Assembly (NCBI RefSeq): GCF_022201045.2
Contig: NC_068560.1
Coordinates: forward strand, 33,381,001 to 33,445,000
Reading direction: 5' to 3'
Length of the DNA: 64,000 nt
Source: Citrus sinensis
Taxonomy: Eukaryota > Streptophyta > Magnoliopsida > Sapindales > Rutaceae
The notes beneath the pieces are model-generated. The model was not told the origin of the DNA. It made no database searches and saw only the letters and a program-made list of their open reading frames with translations. Each line of letters starts with the position of its first letter. Positions within the stretch are counted from its first letter, which is position 1. Positions 24,101 through 38,242 of this stretch are shown here, piece after piece. Position numbers and translations under genes: made by a program.

Positions 24101-27100
24101 GAAGGAAATTTATATCATAAATGAACAAGGAAGTTTAATTACACACCTCTAAACAAGACCGAATCCAATGACTGGATACATAAGTTGTCTCGGAAGCATC
24201 TGCAGACTTGGGTATCACACCATGACACTCAATCGTAAAATGCACATTTTGTTTTGCGTCATCATTCACCACCTCTCCCCTCCCTTGATTCACCCATTGA
24301 ACAATTTCAGCTCTCTGGCAGAACCAAAAAAAACCAAAACTAACAACTAAATATAACAGGAATTATCTAGAAAAATGGATTCCAATTCAAGAATAGAAGG
24401 AAAAAATGCAATCATATATATGTGCATTTACGAAAGTATATTGATGTGTTGGTATACACACATAATATGATAGAACAACACAAAGTAATCAACTAAAGGC
24501 TGCATTTGTCGAATACTGTAAACAGTCATTAGGTCTCCATACGTCCATCACAAGATCCATCTATATCCAATTTCTATACATACTGTAGGAATAATAGCTG
24601 ATATCTAATGCCAATCAGGCCTTAAGCGCATAAGAAACCAGTATTACCTGGAAAATAGGGAGGTTCAGCTAATTCAACGTGCCTAACTCTTTAAATTCCG
24701 CATTAATCAAAGTGTACAATTGAAAAATAACAACATTCATAGTCATTTGGACATTCAAAAAGCAATCACTTTCATAATTAAATAATATGCAATTCCCACT
24801 TAGGTCATGTATGTGTATGTGTGTTATGTGGATTTTGGTTTCAAGTTTAGGAACCAAATCCAAACCTAACTAATGTCTACTTGTGTTTTGAAGTCCAAAA
24901 GGTTTAAATAGGAGATTTTCACCAACTCGTCAAGAAGAATTTTCTTTCCCATCTTTTAACTGCATTATATCTAGATATGATGAAGTTTCCACAGTAGCTC
25001 AACTAGTTTTTTCTACTTTGACAATCTGAGAGTATATCAGAACCAGAGGCATATTAATGATATTTTTTTTTTTTTTGAAAAGAGCATATTAATGATTTCA
25101 AAATCAAGAAATCAAGCAAAGGCCACAGTTATAGAGTAAAATCACATCAACTTAATATGCTCCTAAAAAACTTACCCTATCTTTAGGAAACGAATTCGAA
25201 AAAAAAAATATTTTCCCCCTAAATACTGTTGATAACTTCATATTTTGAAGATTTTGAACTCTGAAATCCTCTTTCGTCCTCAGCTGAGTCTTATTTTCAT
25301 CACTTAAAGCTGAAAGTAGGTTTTGTTGCGATGGTACAGCAGTTGCTTCCAAAGAACTCTCTCTCTTCATGTGGATTTCTGCTCTCTCTTCCCTATTCTC
25401 CTCTAGTGACAATGGCATTCCAATTCCAGAGTTCGTACTCCGCAGCATCTCATCAGACGATAGACTATGCCGCACACTGGATTCTTTACCTTGATTCAAA
25501 TTGTTCGTGCACAAAGGAGCTCCTTTGGTGGACCATGCAGACTCTGTATAAGTTAATGAGCACTCAGATAACACAATTAACACAATTTAGCCAGTTAAAT
25601 CTAGTATTTTCAAAAAAGGATCTCCTTCCTTAAATATCACACAAGTTTAAACCAAATCCCTCCCAACTCTGGTGTGAGCGGGATTCAAGCCCTCTGATAC
25701 CAAGAGGTTTTACTTGTTGAACCAACTAGCAACCACAAGTGTAGTCTATATAACTGAAAGCAGCCTTTCATACAAAGAGTTTGATGCTCATAAGCTTATT
25801 GGTAATAGATATCAATTTAACGTAGTTACAATATGCAATAAAACAAACACTGCAGAAACATCTTATCGTATATCAAGCACATCAACAGCATCAGTGCCAG
25901 CATACTTAGCAAACCTTTAGGAAGAAGCAAGTCATAAGCAACATGCCTCTGCAGAATACTGATTTCTCTCCTTTCACGATCACAGTCTTCAAGCCAGGTG
26001 GATTTAACCACCTGAATGATACCCAAAGATGCAAGGCTCCTTATCTCCCTTTTGTCACTGAAAAATCATGACACAGAACACTACGAGATAAAGTGCAAAC
26101 CACTCAGAGAAAGATAACTTGCAGAATCACAGATCACCATTCCCAGTAGACAAACAATTGTAATAAAAGCATCATCAAACTGACCCCATTAGCATGCAAA
26201 ACCTTTACTCGAAATGTACCATGAGGAAAATGAGCTAAAGAAGGAAACTCATGCATAATACATTTTTGTTTAAGTCAGAAAAACTTACGCCTCCGACAGA
26301 GTTCCAACTATTATGTGTGTCAACCCATTATTGTACGATACGTAACGGGAGCCACCACCTCTACGCACCATATTAACCAGTTTACGCATTTCAGAAGCTT
26401 CAAAGCCAACAAGTAATATTCTACAGTCTGACAAGTAGAGATCATTGTCTTCAGACTGAGAGTCATTAGCAACACAGACATCAAAGTTTGATTCATTTCT
26501 CATCTGTGCAGTTGAGGCCTCAACGGCCCCATCTTTAGACACAACAGGAGCATCCATATACATAGAAGGCATGCTCTGTGAGAAAGTAGCTTCAAGATCT
26601 TGATCTGCAAACCCAGTACAAGAAACAGAAAGAAGATTTGATTCTGTTGCCATGGAGGATGGTGCAGATAGTGCATTTCCAATTACCTTGACTTGGCTAT
26701 GCTGCTTGGTCAAGGAACCCATTACAGTTTTTTTGGAAGATACAGAACTATCCTGAACAGTATAGGACTCCTCATTAAGACACGCTATTCACCAAGAGAG
26801 ATAAATCCAACGTTAGATAAAATGCGAAAGATGTGTTACAAGAAAAGGGAAGAAAGAAATTAGAGGATACTAAGTAGTTTAAGTATTACCTCTCCTAGCC
26901 ATGGATTGGTCAAACCATTTCCGATTTATAATATGAATGTGGCCCCATCTTTTGGCTACTTTGAATTTATCACCTTCTGGAGTGTATGGGAAGTTAAGAA
27001 AATAGATTCTGGACTAATGGCAACATGCTTATAAAAGCAAAGCAGCAAATCACACTAAGGAATTAAAAGCAGTGTCTTCAGTGAACTAGTCTTCATCATC

Positions 27101-30100
27101 TTTAAGAATGCAAGACGCCATAACATCATAAAAGTTCCAAAATTAAAGATTATAGAATTTCTGAATTCAAATGACTGCAGAAGAACTTGAATCAGTCTTT
27201 GAAAAAGACTCACTCCTGTGCAAGCATAAAACACAGATTCCAAACTGATATGGGAAAAATTTAACAAAGATTTAAAATTTTCAATCAAATAATTTCACTG
27301 AAATCACAGAACTTCAACAACATGAACATTCTTAGAAACATAAGGCCTTTCCTGGGGATGAAAACAGATTTTAACACATCACCAAAACAGATGCAGTAAG
27401 GCTTTACATACTGGGCATGAGCGCAGGTCTAAGATAAATCAAGAATGTATGCGTGCATGTGATCCAAAAAACACGGTGCTCATTTCAGCATTGGTCATTC
27501 ACAAAGAATTACGTAAAGGATATGTCACAAATCAAATGTGTGCACTTTTTGGTTAACTCAGGAGAATATTTCCCACCATTCTGTACAATGAGTTTCTCCA
27601 TCTCCTTCCGCTCGTCTGGGAGATGTAAGCTCATTAGCATTAAACAAAGGAATGGCTCATTATATGAGCCGGACAAAAAAAAGAGAGGAGAGATGTTAGA
27701 TCCAATAGACAAAAATGCTGTATCTTAAGCAGCAGTAAACAAATAGAGAACATAGTAACCTGCAGGAATTCTGGTAACACATATCATCAATCCGGAGAAA
27801 GGAAGAACCTTGTACGATTCCTGAGGAACAACACGGTGCTCATTCCAACATTGGTATAACCAATTTACAGTAACAATTGGTTTCTTGAGAATATTTAAAG
27901 CCCACTGCATGAAGGGACAGTATTAAAAGAAAAATGATTGTATCTTAGCAAATGATATAACACCATTTACTCCTTTCAAATAAATAGCTTCTTTATATTA
28001 TCTAGTCACACTTAATACTCTAATGAACACAATCTAAAATTGGCATATAATACCACCATACTCAAAATACACGCAAGACAGTTTTACATCAAAGCGAATC
28101 AAATTATCCCAGAATCAACTTTCCAACTTTGAATATATTTACCATGATCTAGATTTAGATTTGCAAACTTCCATTAGCAAAGTAAACATCACATGACAAT
28201 CATTTATCCGTAACACAAAATTCATTGCACAACGAATGAACAAAACAAAAGGTTTTACAAATTTAATTCATATCACATTGACCACATCTTCAATCACCAG
28301 TTTCAAGTCAACGCACAAGTTTACAATACATGGCAAAAGGACTAAAACAACTAAAACAAACAAGAGTTTAATAAAAATCAAAATCACTATCACTATTCCA
28401 CATCTTAGTGGCTACACCAAAACCCAGAAAATGCCAGAAAAGTTCTTATAAAATCTTGCTGTCATTGACTTTTTCTATGACATACAACAAAAATACTTTT
28501 TATTCACAAAACCGAACAAACCAGCAACAAGTACCAAGAAAATCAGTGGGAAGAGAGATACAGAAAATCCCCACCGAATGACAAGCAAACTAACAGACAA
28601 ATTCAAATAGCAATCCCCAGGCTTGATAGCAAGGCAGGCATAAACCATGTCATAAGTAACCCAGCTTAAGGCAAGCAGTATAAGATCCCCAAAATGGACA
28701 ATATTGGTGTCTCCATCATCTTAAGCATTCGGTGGCTACTGAACAAGGATTTCAAAGAAGCCTATGAAGGCATTACACAATTTAACTAGAGAAAGGCTAA
28801 AAAACAGATTACATTGAGCGTAAAAACTTGTTACTCCAATTTGATCTATATGCAACAAACTACAAATTGGTTGAACCATGATCCTGGAATGACTTCATTT
28901 TGTGTCCACTTCTTGTTTGAGCATTTGCTAGTCTTCCATAGAGCATGAACAATGAAAAAACATAATACTCTGGGAGAACAGAAATTTATTTATACAAAAA
29001 AATAATTGAACAATACTTCTCAGACCATATCCATTGGATAAGCAAGGGATATTATCTGACAAAATGCTATAAATCCGGCTCTGACAAACTCAAGACAGCC
29101 AGGTTCAGGCTTAAGAGTAGCCACTTTAGGGAAAAACTTATTTTTAATGCCTCCACTGCTTTGCTGAGACCAGTCCTAAATAAAGATACAACAAAAGAAT
29201 ATTTTCTCCTAATAAAACAGCAACTTTGTTCCAATTTAAAGTTAAAATAGTATTTATTTCCTACCTATGGCACCCAGAAATTTGCAAATGAATGCATAAC
29301 AAGAGAGAAAGTGTGTCTGTATGTGTGTCAAGGCTCATTGATAAGAAGACAACTTTTAATATTTAAACTGACTAGACCACAGTCTTTAGGTAAGAGACAT
29401 ACCTTGTACTTTGCAGCCAAAACATTCTTTACGATGACGAAGCTAACATCCAAAGTTGCTTTGGTCTGCAGTACTCCTCCCATAGCTGTGACCAACTTTT
29501 CTATCTTAACCTGTAACACAATTAAAAGCAGTTGATACAATACAGCTTGATAAGCTAAAACAGCAAAAGAAAAAGGAAAATGCAGATAAAGGATATTACG
29601 ATATTCAAAGTACCCTTAATGAATGAATAGGATAGGAAACTAAGCCAGTAGGACACATAGCATAACTCATTCACAAAACATTAAGTGATTTCATGTCAAT
29701 CATTTTATAAAGGATAATTTTCTTTTTGTTTGCAAATCTGAACATTATTTTTCTCCTCTCAGGCAAGTGAGTGCAAGTATAGGGCAGCGTCAAGGGAACT
29801 AGAAGGAAAGTACTATTAGCTATTCTCAAAGGCCCAAGATAACCCAAACAAGCAGGTACGCAGCTACAAAAATTATAAAGTTCTTGAAACTGTTTCAAGC
29901 CTATTTTCGACAGTATATACTGAGCTTCACAACAGCTCGTCAATTGCTTTGATGAGTCCTCTCCCACTGACATCCACATTTTGTAGAAACACAGACAGAC
30001 AACTCACTGCACAGAGATTTCAACATCCTGTACAGAGTGCTCAAGACACTAATTTTTAGAAACTCTCTGTGCAGAAGGCTGCTAAAACAGGTTTTATGTC

Positions 30101-31099
30101 CTCCACTGAGTATTCTCAGAGACTAATACCTCTTATATACATTCTTCACCTGATAAGTTTTCCCACCATGAAGCTAAAATTCTTGTTGCAGACAACATTT
30201 GGTAGTAAGAAAGGCCATATGCCCATATACCGCCACGAAACTACAAGAATGAACATAGGTGCATCTAACACAAGCACAATACCTTCTCATCCACATCAAA
30301 ACCAGAGGCGAGTACTTTGACACCATCCATCGCAAGGCAACAAGTAAACCCTTGCTTTAGCAGAGCTCTATTTTCTTTTGCACAGGAAAGCACACACTGA
30401 GGACCTGTCCAAAAATGCACAAGCTTATGAAATTCAGCAACCAAAAGAAAATTAAAAAGTCCACTCACATATGAACCATTAAAATAAGAATAATAAGCAA
30501 GTGATTTCACAATTCTAAACATTCTACCTTGTAGATAGTCCACTTAAAACTCACAAGAATGATATTAAGTAAACATAGGGCTAATTCTTCACTAAAAATT
30601 TATTAAGTGTCTAAACATTTCTGATCAAGTTTTATGTTCTCATTTCGGTGATTCTATCTCTAACAAATTCAGTGAGGTCAATATGGTAATTTCAAAGTCA
30701 AACGAAAATTTTCAAATTACGAAATACAAATAAAAAAAATCAAAATGTAATACATAAGCCACCGAACTTATAATGCATACCTAACAAATTACATCCTTTC
30801 GCTCTAAGATCCTCAAATTTCTCCTGCCAAAAACCGAAAATTTAATAAAAAATTATTCGACGTAGGAAAAAAAAGGAGTTGAAGCGAAATGAAGTGGAAA
30901 TGACGCGGGTAGTCACGTGATCGGAAGAGGAGATGACGTGGAAATCGTTGGGTCCAGTGCGAGAAGGATCACAGCAGAGTTCGACTTCAGCCCCGTTCAA
31001 CTTGAGTGCGTCGAGAAGTGCGTCAAATATCTCCGGCGCCACCAGATTTCTCGACATGTACACTTTTGCTCCTTTGAATGGCTTCGGTTTCATCATCAT
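21197..31099 (-). CDS. MEI1: Multi-BRCT protein, MEI1 / TopBP1-like
   Basis: BRCT scaffold of the DNA damage and meiotic repair response, nuclear. Exons on the minus strand: 30917-31099, 30781-30823, 30283-30404, 29403-29510, 27760-27904, 27524-27615, 26890-26983, 26289-26784, 25915-26057, 25176-25543, 24147-24314, 23635-23925, 23028-23459, 22894-22938, 22725-22810, 21550-21646, 21197-21304. They sum to 1006 aa. BRCT repeats are marked by W-x3-C/S signatures: NWLYQC, KWFDQS, TWLEDC, HWIRSC and EWIYEC. Region 23028-23459 is Ser-rich and probably disordered. The C-terminus is SYEEDLSGRQKIIDRAKSE. It matches Arabidopsis MEI1 (At1g77320). Intron 26984-27523 is best read as AT-AC. The last junction (22725 to 21646) is uncertain: two further open segments (about 22122-22179 and 21727-21813) may be alternative exons. 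The start MMMKPKPFKGAKVY has three consecutive ATGs. Confidence 0.88.
21894..21990. other. GC-rich patch in a 3' intron of MEI1
   Basis: About 97 bp rich in G and C (for example tgtggggcccacatcatcgc and cacgcacgctgtcgcgcacg) inside very AT-rich intronic DNA. No splice-consistent coding reading was found. It may be a small insertion. Confidence 0.4.
22567..22626. repeat. 30-bp tandem duplication in a MEI1 intron
   Basis: Two adjacent 30-bp copies (22567-22596, 22597-22626), each containing cttaatgattgataggtc, differ at two bases. It is a recent local duplication with no coding effect in the model used. Confidence 0.8.
24015..24056. repeat. Poly-C / poly-A / GA microsatellite
   Basis: Nineteen Cs are followed by nine As and a short GA run, within a MEI1 intron. 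It is a likely hotspot for length variation and sequencing error. Confidence 0.9.
25609..25737 (-). mobile_element. Short SINE-like insertion in a MEI1 intron
   Basis: Read on the minus strand there is a tRNA-like head with an A-box-like gctagttggttcaac and a B-box-like ggcttgaatcccgctc, followed by accagagttgggagggattt and a T/A-rich end. It lies in the intron between exons 25915-26057 and 25176-25543. No target duplication was identified, so the ends are approximate. Confidence 0.5.
26984..27523 (-). other. Probable U12-type AT-AC intron of MEI1
   Basis: On the minus strand the intron begins atatccttt (27523-27515), the exact U12 donor consensus for AT-AC introns. It ends ccatac (last two bases 26985-26984). 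A ttcttaac block (27000-26993) matches the U12 branch site, with its A about 10 bases from the 3' border. Splicing here joins THLICD to TPEGDKFKVAKRWG in frame, as expected for this BRCT repeat. No GT donor nearby gives the right phase with a short join. Confidence 0.78.
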
Positions 31100-31871
31100 C
31101 TCTTCAAAATTGAATTTTATTTATTTATTTATTATTACCGTTTTATAAAGATAGAGATGAGAATTGGGAGAGATGCGAATTGTTTTAAGTGAAGAGGAAA
31201 TGTGACATGATATGGTGATGCATTGAGACGTATAAGTTAGGTTTTCAAGTGAAGAGTGGGAAATTTGGGGGTAATTATGAAGATATAAAAGGCGGGAAGG
31301 GGTTACGGTATCTGATGTACGTGAGGTGCGTGGCTTGTGATGGAGGCTGTCACTCTAATTTTGAATCTCTGGACCTCTGGTAAAGTGGCAGGCTGGTTGT
31401 CTCACGTAAAAGACGAAACTGCTCATCGGCAAAATGTTTAATTAACTAGAGCATTTTAGATTTTTCACTGTGCACGGAAAATGTTTTATTCTATTTAATT
31501 TTTAAATTTCTTTTTTATTCACTTGTTTTTTCTAGTTACTTCCAGGAAGAAATTCAGGATAATGAAAAAACAAAAAAAGGGCTGGAAATGCAAAGAAGGG
31601 GATTTGGCTTTCAAGCCATGCATAAATATTGAACATGGAAACAGGAAACTACAGCTTTCTATTTTCTCCGACTAAGATAAAAGACTCTAATCAACCCAAC
31701 GCAATGCGACATCATTTACTTACAAAAATTCGTTAACTGATATGGCAACAATCAGTCGGTCAGAATGAATGAAGATTGAAGAAGACCCCAAAGAAAGAAA
31801 GAGAGAAGGGTGGTGGTGAAATAAAAAACTTTTGTGTTACATAGGATACGCTGTAAATTCCTAAAATCATG
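31100..31871. other. Spacer between ubinuclein 3' end and MEI1 5' end
   Basis: Contains the presumed MEI1 promoter and leader. At 31291-31298, about 190 bp upstream of the MEI1 start, is ggcgggaa (E2F-like), next to tataaaag (31284-31291, plus-strand reading). About 31460-31860 is likely the 3' UTR of the upstream ubinuclein gene. No additional gene is seen. Confidence 0.55.
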
Positions 31872-34800
31872 TCAGCTTGACTGCTCGAAATTTGAAGGAG
31901 TGTTCAACTGAAGATTTAATTTCTGGGGAAGAATTTCAGATTGCTTATGCGACTTGTGCCGTTCCTCGTTTGATTGGCCAGCCAACTTCTCTGGATGGAA
32001 ATAAGTTCCATCCACCTCCTGCTCCGGCTTCCTCTTCACCTTTTTCTTTGTTATTGCACCATCCACCATCTTTGGTTCGTCCATAGAATTGATTGTAATT
32101 CCCTTCAACTTCTCGTGTTTCAGCCGGTCCAAGCTAGAAGCAGCATTTGCTGAGGGATTGGGTATCTTCATTGCAGCTGTTGTATTGCAAATCGGCTTGT
32201 TAGCCAAAGCTAAATTATGACCGCCTGAATCAGTAACCGATCTCTCCTTCATAAACTGTGACTGAGTAGTTGAGCTAGCCTCAACTCGAACAGTCTCTTC
32301 CTCTATTTTTGTGGCCAACATCTTTTTCCTCTTGATTTTCTCTTGATCCTTTCAAAACAAGTAAATAAATATAAATAAAGATCAAATATCGACTAACATA
32401 CAACTCCCAAGGAAAAATAAATGATGAATGGCAATTGAAAGGGACCATAACGAGGGGCCGTAAAACCCCATTTAGGACTGCTGCACTGCCACAACACAGC
32501 AGTCCTAAACAACTCCTAAATCAGTAAAACTAAATTACATGAAGATGAAAGCATGATGTAAATGATGGTAAACTAAAGAAAACTTGATATTCTCTTTTAT
32601 CAGGAGCTTCAAGAAAAGGAAACATAAATCTAATGAAGTTTCAACAACTCATCTGCCATCCCACTAATACAGCTAGGGAGAACATTGACGACTCTTTCCT
32701 TGAGAATATCGACTACTCTATTAAAAGAAAAAATTATAAACATCATATCTCCATAAAATAGAAGAGACTTGAGATACAGAATCTTTTCAAATGCGTAGTT
32801 GCAATGTCTAGCTCTATTGATCACTGACAGAATCTTTTGGAATATTACTAATTCTTATGATTTTTATTTAGTGTTTCTACTAGGATACAAAACAAAACAC
32901 ATATTATGTATAAGTCCATCACATCAACATTCTTCCCTGTCCTCCCCATTCTCCCAACAGGCACACAGCGACCTCCCTGTGCTTAAATCTTAGTACATCA
33001 AGCAATCCACGTTTGAATGAAAGTTTATATTACAAAAACAGCCAAACTCATAGATCCATTCAGGATATTCTAATTATCAATAATCCAAATTGGATTGCAC
33101 AACTGACCAGGCCAACGTCCATATGATCTCACTATGAATTTCCAAAAGTCAAGAAAAACTATATACCACCTGTAAAAGATATATCTCCATCCAAAAGAAG
33201 AATAGCCTGTATAGGAAAATGCATAAAAGGATGAAAATATGAGTGGAATCAACATACCTTATGTCTGCTATACAGTTCCCTTTTCCTCTCCTTGGCTCTA
33301 CAAATTGCACGTTTGATCCCATGGTTGTCCATGAAACCCTTTGGCCACAGTTCTGCCAGCTGCATCCCAGAAAGGACTCTAAAATGTCAAAACGCTTAAT
33401 GACAAAGGTTGAAGAACTAATGAGTAGTGATAACAGTCAAGGACTTGGAAACATATCCGCTCAAAAAAAACATATACAAAATAATGACAGTGATAATAAA
33501 ACTTCATGGGAGATATTCTGAAGACACAGAACAATTCTATTCTAATAAAAAATACATACTGTAATAAGCAAATCAAAATGTCCTGGAACACATTGAATAA
33601 TAACATGGATTAGCGAGATGAGGTGGAGATCATAGAACCAGTAACCAAAAAAAGATTATCAGGCCAATGCCTCTGAGATCTAACGCAAGCCCAAATAATG
33701 CACAAAGAAAACGTTGGAATCAAACGAAATTGCATGATAAATTGAAGAACAATACGAGAAGTGAACAACCTCCAAATACAACTTTCTGATTTGCGGACCA
33801 GCATCTTCATCCAGCCCCTGTTACAATTAAACAATATAGACCAGAATAAGATACATAAGAAAGAAAATTATCCTATGGAAAGGAAAATTTCTCAAGAAAC
33901 AAATAAAAAACGAATCACGAGATCAATACATCAACATAAAGGTCATATAGATCACAGATCTTGTCCTCCAGAGCAGAATCCATCCTATATTTTCTTTTAA
34001 GGACTCCTTTCTCTTCAGAACCAATTTCTTGAAAATCATCAGAAGCTCCAGCCTGTTGCTCAAATGCCTAAAAAGAAATAATGGAAACAAGTTAACACAC
34101 GAAAATTTGAACTTCTTGATATGCATAATATACAGTATACAGAACAGAACAACAAACAAAAAGAGGATTGCTGCAAAAATAAAAAAGAATCAGATTTGGG
34201 GAGGAAAGACACAGTGGCCTTAACTTTTAAGGAAGCCTAAATTGATAAAGGCAACACTAAGCTGGGAGAAAAGTTTAGCAATATGTTTTTACTTGTCATG
34301 AATGTATAACTTTACTTTCACCGGCAAATAAAGCATAGCACCTAAATAACTACGCCAGAAAACCCAACTGAGGGAGTGAAAGAGAGGGAGAGAATTGAGC
34401 AGAACACACCTTAGACTCCAACGAAGGTACTCGCTCTTTTATCATCTCAACAACTTCCTTCTTTATCTGTTGAAACCTATTATCTTTCTCCTGCTTTGCT
34501 GACAAACCCATACTAATCATGATTTTTAAGTTTCTCTGTAGCAATTTTTTTTTTTTTTTAAAAGAGTCACATAATCAGTAAAAATCAAAATACTACTTAT
34601 GCAGAAACAAAAATATTACTTGACCGACACTGAAATTAGGAAGTAGAAAATAAATAACCCATCAGAAACATAGTAGAAACATGCTACCTAAATTATCAAA
34701 TTTCAAGAAGCTTTTATCACTTAGAGGAGGAAAGAATAGAGGTTTAAACAAACTTTATTCGCTTGCAAATGGAGATACCTTAAGTGTTCTAAGCTGTATT

Positions 34801-37800
34801 AAGTGTCCGAGGATACTCATGAGGCGATTAATTAACTCTTTTGATATCTTTCCCTGGCTTGCCTGCTGCAAATTTAAAAATAACATACTTATATTTCTTC
34901 ACAGACCAGGGAAAAGAAACAAAGAAAAACAATGCAAGTAAGCCAAAACGTTTTTCTCGGTCATAGTATCAAGTTACAAGTGACTGCAATCATATCAATT
35001 TTTCTCCATTACCGCTAATCTAGCGACTTTGGCAAGCTTCAGCTTTATTTCTCTGGGCAATCTCCTTTTGACTGCCTGGGATGAATTATCAGCTTCTTGG
35101 TTTTCTATAGCGGGTGGTCTTGCTGTTATATTTTACAAAAAGAAAAATTAAAAAGATAAATAAATAATTAAAATAGAGGGATCTCCCAATTAATCATCTA
35201 TGAATTTGATATTTAATAAAATATCAAAGCTTACATTCGGCAACCATCTTCTCCAACTCCCTGATGGCCTTTTCAAGCATCGAACCTTTTGGCCTTACAC
35301 TTGAACCATCCTTTCTGTGCATATGTGAAGCTTTCTGCAAGGTATTAGACACAAAAATAAAAACCAGTAGCATTGGATTATCAAGTTCGGAGTCCAAACA
35401 GTTCCAAGTCCGGCAATGACCCAGTATAACTGAATACCACTTTTTGGTCCAACATGTGGCCAATACATTATTAAGTTATATAAAAATATAAAGGAAAGAC
35501 GTCGAAAAGTACTTACTGTTGTTTGCAGGGGATGCTTGCCCTCAGAAACATTGATATCCAGCAGTTCATGACTGCCATTTTTTTCTCTTTGTCGAGCAGA
35601 TGGTTCCAGGTCATCAATATTTTGCAGCAATTTCCCAGACTGGAATTTGGATTGTATATGTGCATTTTGATCATGATATTTCTGATGTGAAGCATCAGAA
35701 GGTCCACTAATGTCTTTCAATTTGTTGCTGACACTCTTTGACTGGAGATTTCCTGTTTTCAGCCTATCAGCATCCTTTGCCTCGGCTAGAGATACAGAAG
35801 CATCCCCATTCAAAACCTTAATAGATGAAGGATCCAAGGTCGTTTTATGATCACTAGATTTTTTCTTGGGAGAAATTCCAGAAGCATTCAATTGATTCTG
35901 GGGTCTCACTTCATCACAATGTGCACCACTTTTCGAGCCCAGATTTTGGGTGGGAATGTTTTTCCCAACTAACGGTGCTGACTTTGAGGTAGCTGCTTTA
36001 GTCAGTTTTGCATGTTTATTTGGCACACGACCATCATCATTCTGATTATGTGCCTTTGGCAAATCCTTTCTTCGCCTTTTCTTTGGTTGCTGATTAGGCA
36101 TTATTGTAGGTTCGTTGCTTAAAAACGGAAAACAAAGGAAATTAGTAAACGTAATATAAAAGAACTTTTCAATAAATCAACTTAAATGTATTTAACTTCT
36201 CTTCCTCATTTAAAACATCTTCAACTTTGGGGCTCAGAGTAAACGAGAGTACAGCAGCAACGTAATCAAATTCAACTGATTGACACTATCTAACTGTAAA
36301 AACAGCTTGTGTTGAAACCCTAAGTTTACTGTCAACCACAAATCCCCTGGATAAAATTGGATTTTAATGCTTAATAAGAAACCGGAAGCATTCCCATTTC
36401 CTCCTTTTCCCGAACTAATAAGATATATTTTCCTAGAAAACCACCAATAATACCAGGTAAACCAGATCACAAAGAATTCCTGCAGCTAGCTGCTCAACTT
36501 TTTTCACCTTTTTGCCATCTTTGCTTTTGGTAAGCCGTAGTCAATCTATAAGGTCTAAAACTTGATCAACTTATGTAGTCATGGGTTCTCTGAGGGAAAA
36601 GATGGCTAAAAATGTAAGAAAAGGAATTTTCCGGATCAACAAGTTGTAATACTGAAGTTTCTTTGTCAAGGAAGCCATAAATGCTGTGGTGCTAAAGGAC
36701 TTTCTTAACCTTTAGGATATCCTTACATATTCAGCAGCATTGCAGCATACGACACGAGCACTCAAGGCGCAAGTCCTATTTCATTAGTTGACAGCCAAAG
36801 TATTACACTACTTTTCGGCAGTTGCAAATTCACAAAGAAGTGTGCTATATGCCTATAACTATAATGAGATTTTGCATTCAAGTTCTTGAGCATCATTTTC
36901 TCCAACTGAAAATGAAAACTAATATATGATCAACTAAAGTAAATTGTGCAATCAATAAAGTGCGAATAAGAAAACTTACATGCGTTCCAACTTCCCCCTA
37001 TTAACAAAGAAACCATCATGTTTTATTGCTGAATTATCAACTTCGAAATATTCATCCTGCACGGCAAATCACGAAGAAAAATCATACATAATTTAAAGCA
37101 AAAAAAATAAAATAAAATAATAGAAGAACACTATCAATTGCAGATGCAAAAAGATCAGCATAAACTTCCAATAAACAAATAATAGATACAAACACTAACC
37201 AGCTCAGCATCATCAATAAAAGAGTCTTCGGTATCATACTGATCGTCATCAGGAATATCATTTAGTTCTTCGTCATCACTACTATCCTTGCCCTGAGAAG
37301 GATTGGTAGTCACATTAGCATATTTAATTCCACATACATATCAGTTGCACTAAAAAAGTTGGCATATTGAGAACACTCATCCAAGCACTTGCTGGTGGAA
37401 AGCCAAAAGTCAATAAAACAACTTTAAAGTTGTCGATGCAATATAACATACCATGTAAAGACGTTCAATCTTCTCAATAACAGCACTGAAACGATTCGGA
37501 GCAGGTTCATCTTTCCCTTTATTTTCCTCCGCTTGTCCCTAAATAAATTCAAGTTCAAACTAAGAATTTAACTCCACATCACAAAATCAATACATAGATG
37601 CTCTACACAGAACACGCCAACACCACATAAACAAGCAAATCCATCTCATGTAATTTCAAACACTAATAAAACCACAAGCAAAAAGATTCATAACAAACTG
37701 GCATCAAAACAATTCCAAAATCAATCTAAGAGGTATATTAACTTGCCACAACTAATAATCATGAAAATAAAGTTCACCCTAAATTGTAACACTAATCATT

Positions 37801-38242
37801 CAAATCCAACTATGTGTCCGGATTACCTAAGGTTCTTGTTAGGTACGTTTTACAATGAATAATTTACATCATGCAATCAATCACTAAACACAAAATGTAT
37901 TAACCAACAATGAAAAATTAAACGGCTTACAGTGGCTACACGGGACTCAATGTTGGGGCGGGGAACAGGTTGTGGGTCGGGAGTGGATTTGGAGGGAATT
38001 TTATTGGCTTTGTTAGCGTCTTTCATTAGCTTCTTCCACGACACGTACGTGGTCTCTCCGGGTCGGAGCTCCACCACAAACACTTGCCGGTCACCGGATT
38101 TCAGAAAAGACGAAGTAGGTTTCGACGACGATGACTCGCCGCCGCCTATGGAACTGCCAGGCCTATCTTCCTCCATCGACAAATCCAGGCCTGGTCTAGA
38201 GGATCGTGATTCTAGGGTATTCGAATTGGGGAATTCCACCAT
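31872..38242 (-). CDS. UBN1: Ubinuclein (HIRA-complex histone chaperone subunit)
   Basis: Nuclear subunit of the HIRA complex that deposits histone H3.3 independently of replication. Thirteen minus-strand exons: 37931-38242, 37452-37538, 37200-37292, 36980-37056, 35517-36117, 35235-35334, 35013-35122, 34779-34865, 34410-34535, 33930-34067, 33770-33817, 33258-33359, 31872-32348. They total 785 aa. The Hpc2-related domain (about residues 119-190) is clear: NRFSAVIEKIERLYMGKD, then acidic SSDDEELNDIPDDDQYDTED and DDAELDEYFEVDNSAIKHDG. A nuclear signal PKKRRRKD follows. Exons 7-12 encode the conserved helical region (VKRRLPREIKLKLAKVARLA, LAELWPKGFMDNHGIKRAI). The C-terminus is low complexity. 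It matches Arabidopsis UBN1/UBN2 (At1g21610/At1g77310); choosing between those is not possible here. A further in-frame ATG near 38392 would add about 50 Lys-rich residues and is probably leader. Confidence 0.93.

Noticed and set aside
26984-27523. Ordinary GT-AG solution for the MEI1 intron
   Set aside because: A GT donor near 27512 with acceptor near 27012 stays open but adds about 13 residues not expected inside the BRCT repeat; the AT-AC solution gives the family sequence.
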